A stretch of 8,109 bases of DNA from Acidaminococcaceae bacterium (GTDB lineage: Bacteria > Bacillota > Negativicutes > Acidaminococcales > Acidaminococcaceae), in contig DOSQ01000138.1 of assembly GCA_003512125.1 (NCBI GenBank), positions 1-8,109 on the forward strand, in the 5' to 3' direction. Position 1 is the stretch's first letter. Each line of letters starts with the position of its first letter. Shown here in pieces: positions 5,776 through 8,109 of the stretch. The translations under genes were made by a program, and so were the position numbers. The notes under the pieces were generated by a model. The model ran no database searches and was not told the DNA's origin. It worked only from the letters and a program-made list of their open reading frames with translations.

Positions 5776-7068
5776 CTATTGCAGTTTACTATTTTTCACC
5801 AGCAGCGCCGTGCCCAGTCCCCCTGCGCCGGCGATGCTCAATACTCCCAGCCTTCCATGCATCTGTTTCAGTTCCTGCCACAGATGCAGCAGCAAAATCG
5901 CGCCCGACGCACCGTACGGATGACCGTAGGCCAGTGCCCCGCCCCAGGGGCAGTAACGCGCAGCCAGCGCAGGATACTTACGGGCAAACAGTGCGCTGAT
6001 CACCGCAAAGGCTTCATTATATTCAAACACATCAATCTGTTCCGGCTGTAAACCGCAGCGCTGCAGCAATCGATCACCGGTTTCAATGGCGCCTTCCGGA
6101 CTGTAGCGCGGATCCACGCCCCATTCAAAGCCGGCCTGCAGTTCCGCTTCCGGTTGCAGATGATATTTTTCCACCGCCTGTTGCGAAGCTAATATAACAA
6201 ACGCCGCACCGTCATTCATCAGGCAGGCGTTGGCCGCCGTCAGCAGGGGAACGGCCTTGTCCTGCGTATGAGCAGGACAGGTTTTATAAACCATTTCATC
6301 TGCTTGTAACAGGTCCCCGTCCCTGACTGTTTTCTCTTCTGCAGCTGCACAACGTACCGGCCGCGAATCCGGACGATCCGTCAGCAGCGCCTTCACTTCT
6401 TCTTCCGTGAACAGCTTCGGCATCCGGGCTGCCAGTTTCGGGCTCATCCGGTCACGGATCCCTTCATCCCCCGCGCTGTCATACACAGGAACAATAACAT
6501 CGTTCAGCCGGCCTTCTTCCCTGGCCTTTTTTGCCAGCTGATGACTCCGTACCGCGAAGGCATCCAGTTCCTCCCGGGTAAAGCCGTGTTTCTGGCAGGT
6601 CCGTTCCGCTCCTTCCAGCATGGCTTTTGCGCTGGTGGTATCCGGGGAAAACTGCGCTACGGTAAAACCTTCTGCCGTATAACGGGGATCTGTTTTCGCG
6701 TAAACGCGGGTGGGTTGCATGGATGTGGACTCAAACCCGCCGGCAATCAGAATGTCCGCCATACCGCTGCCGATCTTGGTCATGGCCAGTTCGATGGAAG
6801 CCGCCGCGGACGCGCACTGCATATCCAGCGTCAGCGCCGGAATATGCAAAGGCAGTCCCGCCTTCAGTGCTGCCAGCCGTGTAATATTCCCTCCCGTGCC
6901 TACAGCGTTTCCGCAAAGCAGGCCGTCCGCCTGCAGCGCACAGGGATATTTTTTTATTACGTTTTCTAAAACTGCCGCAGCCAGTTCTTCCGCAGGAACT
7001 GTTTTAAACAGGCCTCCCGTGAGGCCGATGTGGCTGCGCAGCCCTCCAATCAGAAAAACCTTTTCCAT
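5776..7068 (-). CDS. Thiolase family protein (acetyl-CoA C-acyltransferase, YhfS-like)
   Basis: A 430-aa cytoplasmic thiolase, slightly longer than the usual ~390-400. Thiolases cleave 3-ketoacyl-CoA or condense two acyl-CoA molecules. The nucleophilic cysteine lies in LDMQCASAAA (Cys85), NEAFA is at 351-355, and the histidine motif GALAYGHPYGASGA has His383. The C-terminal motif that normally reads CIGGGMG is AGAGGLG here (413-419), so the second catalytic cysteine is replaced by Ala413. ATG 7068 is chosen because the protein then begins with the family-like MEKVFLIGG and GGGGA lies 5 nt upstream. The alternatives are ATG 7080 and TTG 7095; the latter overlaps the stop of a small upstream ORF. 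Placement between bioY and an AMP ligase matches the yhfU-yhfS-yhfT set of B. subtilis. The physiological reaction is unknown. Confidence 0.9.
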   Translation of the reverse strand: MEKVFLIGGLRSHIGLTGGLFKTVPAEELAAAVLENVIKKYPCALQADGLLCGNAVGTGGNITRLAALKAGLPLHIPALTLDMQCASAAASIELAMTKIGSGMADILIAGGFESTSMQPTRVYAKTDPRYTAEGFTVAQFSPDTTSAKAMLEGAERTCQKHGFTREELDAFAVRSHQLAKKAREEGRLNDVIVPVYDSAGDEGIRDRMSPKLAARMPKLFTEEEVKALLTDRPDSRPVRCAAAEEKTVRDGDLLQADEMVYKTCPAHTQDKAVPLLTAANACLMNDGAAFVILASQQAVEKYHLQPEAELQAGFEWGVDPRYSPEGAIETGDRLLQRCGLQPEQIDVFEYNEAFAVISALFARKYPALAARYCPWGGALAYGHPYGASGAILLLHLWQELKQMHGRLGVLSIAGAGGLGTALLVKNSKLQ

Positions 7069-7091
7069 ACTCTTCCCCATTTCGTAACCGG

Positions 7092-7166
7092 TCAAGTAAA
7101 CGACGGTTCATTCGTATGCACGCTGCCCGGCGCTTTTATGACCGACAGCGTACAAAACCATTGCAT
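7092..7166 (-). CDS. Possible 24-aa leader peptide before the thiolase gene
   Basis: ATG at 7166 opens 24 codons starting MQWFCTLSVIKAPGS and ending at TGA (7092-7094). GAGGAG (7173-7178) lies 6 nt before the ATG, the strongest ribosome binding site near the thiolase. The TGA overlaps a TTG that is in frame with the thiolase (TTGA at 7092-7095), an arrangement suited to translational coupling. The ORF lies entirely within repeat copy B, so it may be a by-product of the repeat. No homology is recognised. Confidence 0.35.
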   Translation of the reverse strand: MQWFCTLSVIKAPGSVHTNEPSFT

Positions 7167-7180
7167 CCGCGTCTCCTCAA
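7100..7180. repeat. Dispersed short repeat, copy B
   Basis: Diverged copy of the element at 2155-2219 and 7299-7364. It shares ACGACGGT.CATTC.TATGCACGC with copy C at its left end. At its right end it shares CGTACAA...CATT..ATC.GCGTCTC with copy A. The middle is about 15 nt longer than in the others. Located between the internal terminator and the thiolase gene. On the minus strand it supplies a GAGGAG and ATG. Confidence 0.65.
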
Positions 7181-7232
7181 GAATATTCTCACAGCATTGC
7201 CACACAGACAAACCAAACAGTACTGCCTGTTG

Positions 7233-7263
7233 AAAAAATTCCCGGCCTGATTCCAGACCGGGA
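7233..7263 (-). terminator. Rho-independent terminator between bioY and the thiolase gene
   Basis: On the minus strand, TCCCGGTCTG (7254-7263) pairs with CAGGCCGGGA (7240-7249), a 10-bp stem with one G-T pair and loop GAAT. Six Ts (7233-7238) follow. It sits about 100 nt after the bioY stop and should end most bioY transcripts, leaving the thiolase and ligase genes to read-through or to a promoter I cannot identify with confidence. Confidence 0.85.
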
Positions 7264-7298
7264 GCTCTATGGAAGTGTCAATTTCAGCTGTCAAGAGG

Positions 7299-7364
7299 AC
7301 GACGGTCCATTCATATGCACGCAAAGGAACCGTTCACGAACTCATTGAATCAGCTTCTCCTTAA
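7299..7364. repeat. Dispersed short repeat, copy C
   Basis: Third copy of the element. It aligns with copy A over its whole length (TATGCACGC, then AGGAAC, then ACTCATTGAATCAGC against GCTCATTTAATCAGC, ending in TTAA) and with copy B at its left end (TCAAG..GACGACGGTCCATTCATATGCACGC region). On the minus strand it begins at the bioY stop codon and contains GGAG and ATG but no sustained reading frame. It is a direct repeat with copy B on either side of the terminator. Confidence 0.65.
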
Positions 7365-7930
7365 TTTTTCAAAAATGCATTAATACGTGTTGCCAGGAAG
7401 GCACCGGCCAGCACCTTCACTATATCACCAAAGATGAAGGGGAACACCGCTGCCACCAGCGTAGCCCACACATCCATGTGCGCGACCAGATACATGGAAA
7501 CGCAGCCGCCCACATAAATGACAGGCATCCCTACCGCGATTCCCAGAAAAACCATTCGTTTAAAGCTGTTGGACCCGTTCAGCAGCCTGCTCATCAGCCA
7601 GGCCGCAATGGCGAAACACACATAGAACCCGCCGGTAGGTCCCAGCAGACGCCCCAGTCCGGCAGAACCGCCGGGCAGTACCGGAACACCGATGGCGCCG
7701 ATCAGCAGCCAGGCCAGTACTACAAGAAACGCATCATTGGGTTTTAAAATGAACGCCGTCATGTTCACGATAATGGTCGTGCCTACAACCATAGCCGGCG
7801 TAAAGGGCAGCGGGAAAGCCAGATAAGACGAAATCGCCAGAAAGGCGACGCACAATGCCATTTTAGTCAGTTTGCGGGTCTTATCCGCCGCAGTTTCACG
7901 GTGTGCCGGTGTTACAGAAATCTGTTCCAT
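7361..7930 (-). CDS. bioY: Biotin transporter BioY (ECF S component)
   Basis: A 189-aa membrane protein that binds biotin and delivers it through the energy-coupling factor (ECF) module. About six membrane segments are visible. The family signature is clear: VPVLPGGSAGLGRLLGPTGG (around residues 82-101), LPFTPAMVVGTT near residues 42-53, and the C-terminal FGDIVKVLAGAFLATRI, whose D..K pattern is typical. The ATG at 7930 is preferred over the one at 7939, because GGAG is 9 nt before 7930 and directly abuts 7939. No ECF ATPase or T-component genes are in the window, so it may use a shared module encoded elsewhere, as group II ECF transporters do. A consensus promoter and BirA-like operator precede it, implying repression when biotin is plentiful. 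Confidence 0.96.
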   Translation of the reverse strand: MEQISVTPAHRETAADKTRKLTKMALCVAFLAISSYLAFPLPFTPAMVVGTTIIVNMTAFILKPNDAFLVVLAWLLIGAIGVPVLPGGSAGLGRLLGPTGGFYVCFAIAAWLMSRLLNGSNSFKRMVFLGIAVGMPVIYVGGCVSMYLVAHMDVWATLVAAVFPFIFGDIVKVLAGAFLATRINAFLKN

Positions 7931-8024
7931 TACTATCATCTCCGAAATTATGATTCACGCAACGGATCCATGAACGGTAAACAGACCGTACTTCAGGTTA
8001 AGCCATCCATAGCATCCATTGTGT

Positions 8025-8058
8025 AATGTTATCCTTTTCAAAAACAAAGGTTAACCAC
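8025..8058 (-). promoter_or_regulatory. BirA-type operator upstream of bioY
   Basis: Half-sites AATGTTATCC (8025-8034) and GGTTAACCAC (8049-8058) are inverted around exactly 14 nt; the cores GTTATCC and GGTTAAC differ from symmetry at one base. The GTTAACC-N14-GGTTAAC arrangement is, from memory, the BirA box type described for Firmicutes biotin genes. It begins at the predicted transcription start (about 8059), where bound BirA would block initiation. No BirA gene is in the window. Confidence 0.8.
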
Positions 8059-8065
8059 GTTTCTA

Positions 8066-8094
8066 ATTATAAATACTTATCGGATTGTTGTCAA
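8066..8094 (-). promoter_or_regulatory. Consensus promoter for bioY
   Basis: On the minus strand: TTGACA (8089-8094), a 17-nt spacer and TATAAT (8066-8071), both perfect matches. Transcription would start near 8059, leaving a leader of about 130 nt before the bioY ATG. Such a strong promoter fits a tightly repressed gene. Confidence 0.9.
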
Positions 8095-8109
8095 CCCGTT
8101 TTTTGAATT

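Noticed and set aside
7136..7324. 62-codon minus-strand ORF spanning repeat C, the terminator and part of repeat B
   Set aside because: It runs through an intrinsic terminator hairpin, has no convincing ribosome binding site, and lies in spacer sequence.
7931..8024. Riboswitch, or an eight-codon ORF (MDAMDGLT) at 7990-8016, in the bioY leader
   Set aside because: The BirA operator already explains the regulation, the small ORF lacks a well-placed ribosome binding site, and only a 5-bp hairpin is visible.
1..8109. CRISPR array, insertion sequence, phage or defence genes
   Set aside because: No regularly spaced repeats, transposase or phage-like reading frames were found. The three short repeats are irregularly placed and diverged.

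Overview
The window looks like a low-GC-type Gram-positive relative (Firmicutes), possibly a Negativicutes member. The reasons are strong purine-rich ribosome binding sites, textbook TTGACA/TATAAT promoters, a tRNA gene that encodes its CCA end, a BioY biotin transporter with a BirA-type operator, and a biotin-linked gene trio resembling yhfU-yhfT-yhfS of Bacillus subtilis. The genus is not certain.

Layout. Positions 1-1874 (minus strand) hold a lipoprotein ABC transporter substrate-binding gene followed by the 5' part of its permease gene, with a hairpin terminator between them; the ATPase gene would lie beyond the left edge. Positions 1875-2270 are a divergent intergenic region with a long bulged hairpin, a good plus-strand promoter and one copy of a short dispersed repeat. 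Positions 2271-3927 (plus strand) hold a small exported protein of unknown function and a Ca2+/cation antiporter, probably one operon, ending in a bidirectional terminator. Positions 4026-4157 hold a minus-strand tRNA-Lys(UUU) gene with its own consensus promoter. Positions 4255-8094 (minus strand) form the biotin-linked cluster: promoter, BirA-like operator, bioY, an internal terminator flanked by two further repeat copies, a thiolase gene, and an AMP-forming acyl-CoA ligase gene.

How it fits together. BioY is the membrane S component that captures biotin. The ligase and thiolase would activate an acyl acid to its CoA ester and then cleave or condense acyl-CoA. The gene content and the operator suggest that biotin-bound BirA represses at least bioY. 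The internal terminator and the palindrome before the ligase gene suggest that the downstream genes are expressed less, or separately. The role of the thiolase/ligase pair in biotin metabolism is not established.

The most unusual features are a three-copy diverged repeat of about 65-80 bp (2155-2219, 7100-7180, 7299-7364), one copy of which carries a 24-codon ORF with a strong ribosome binding site overlapping the thiolase gene, and a thiolase that lacks the usual second catalytic cysteine. I see no CRISPR array, insertion sequence, phage gene or defence system.
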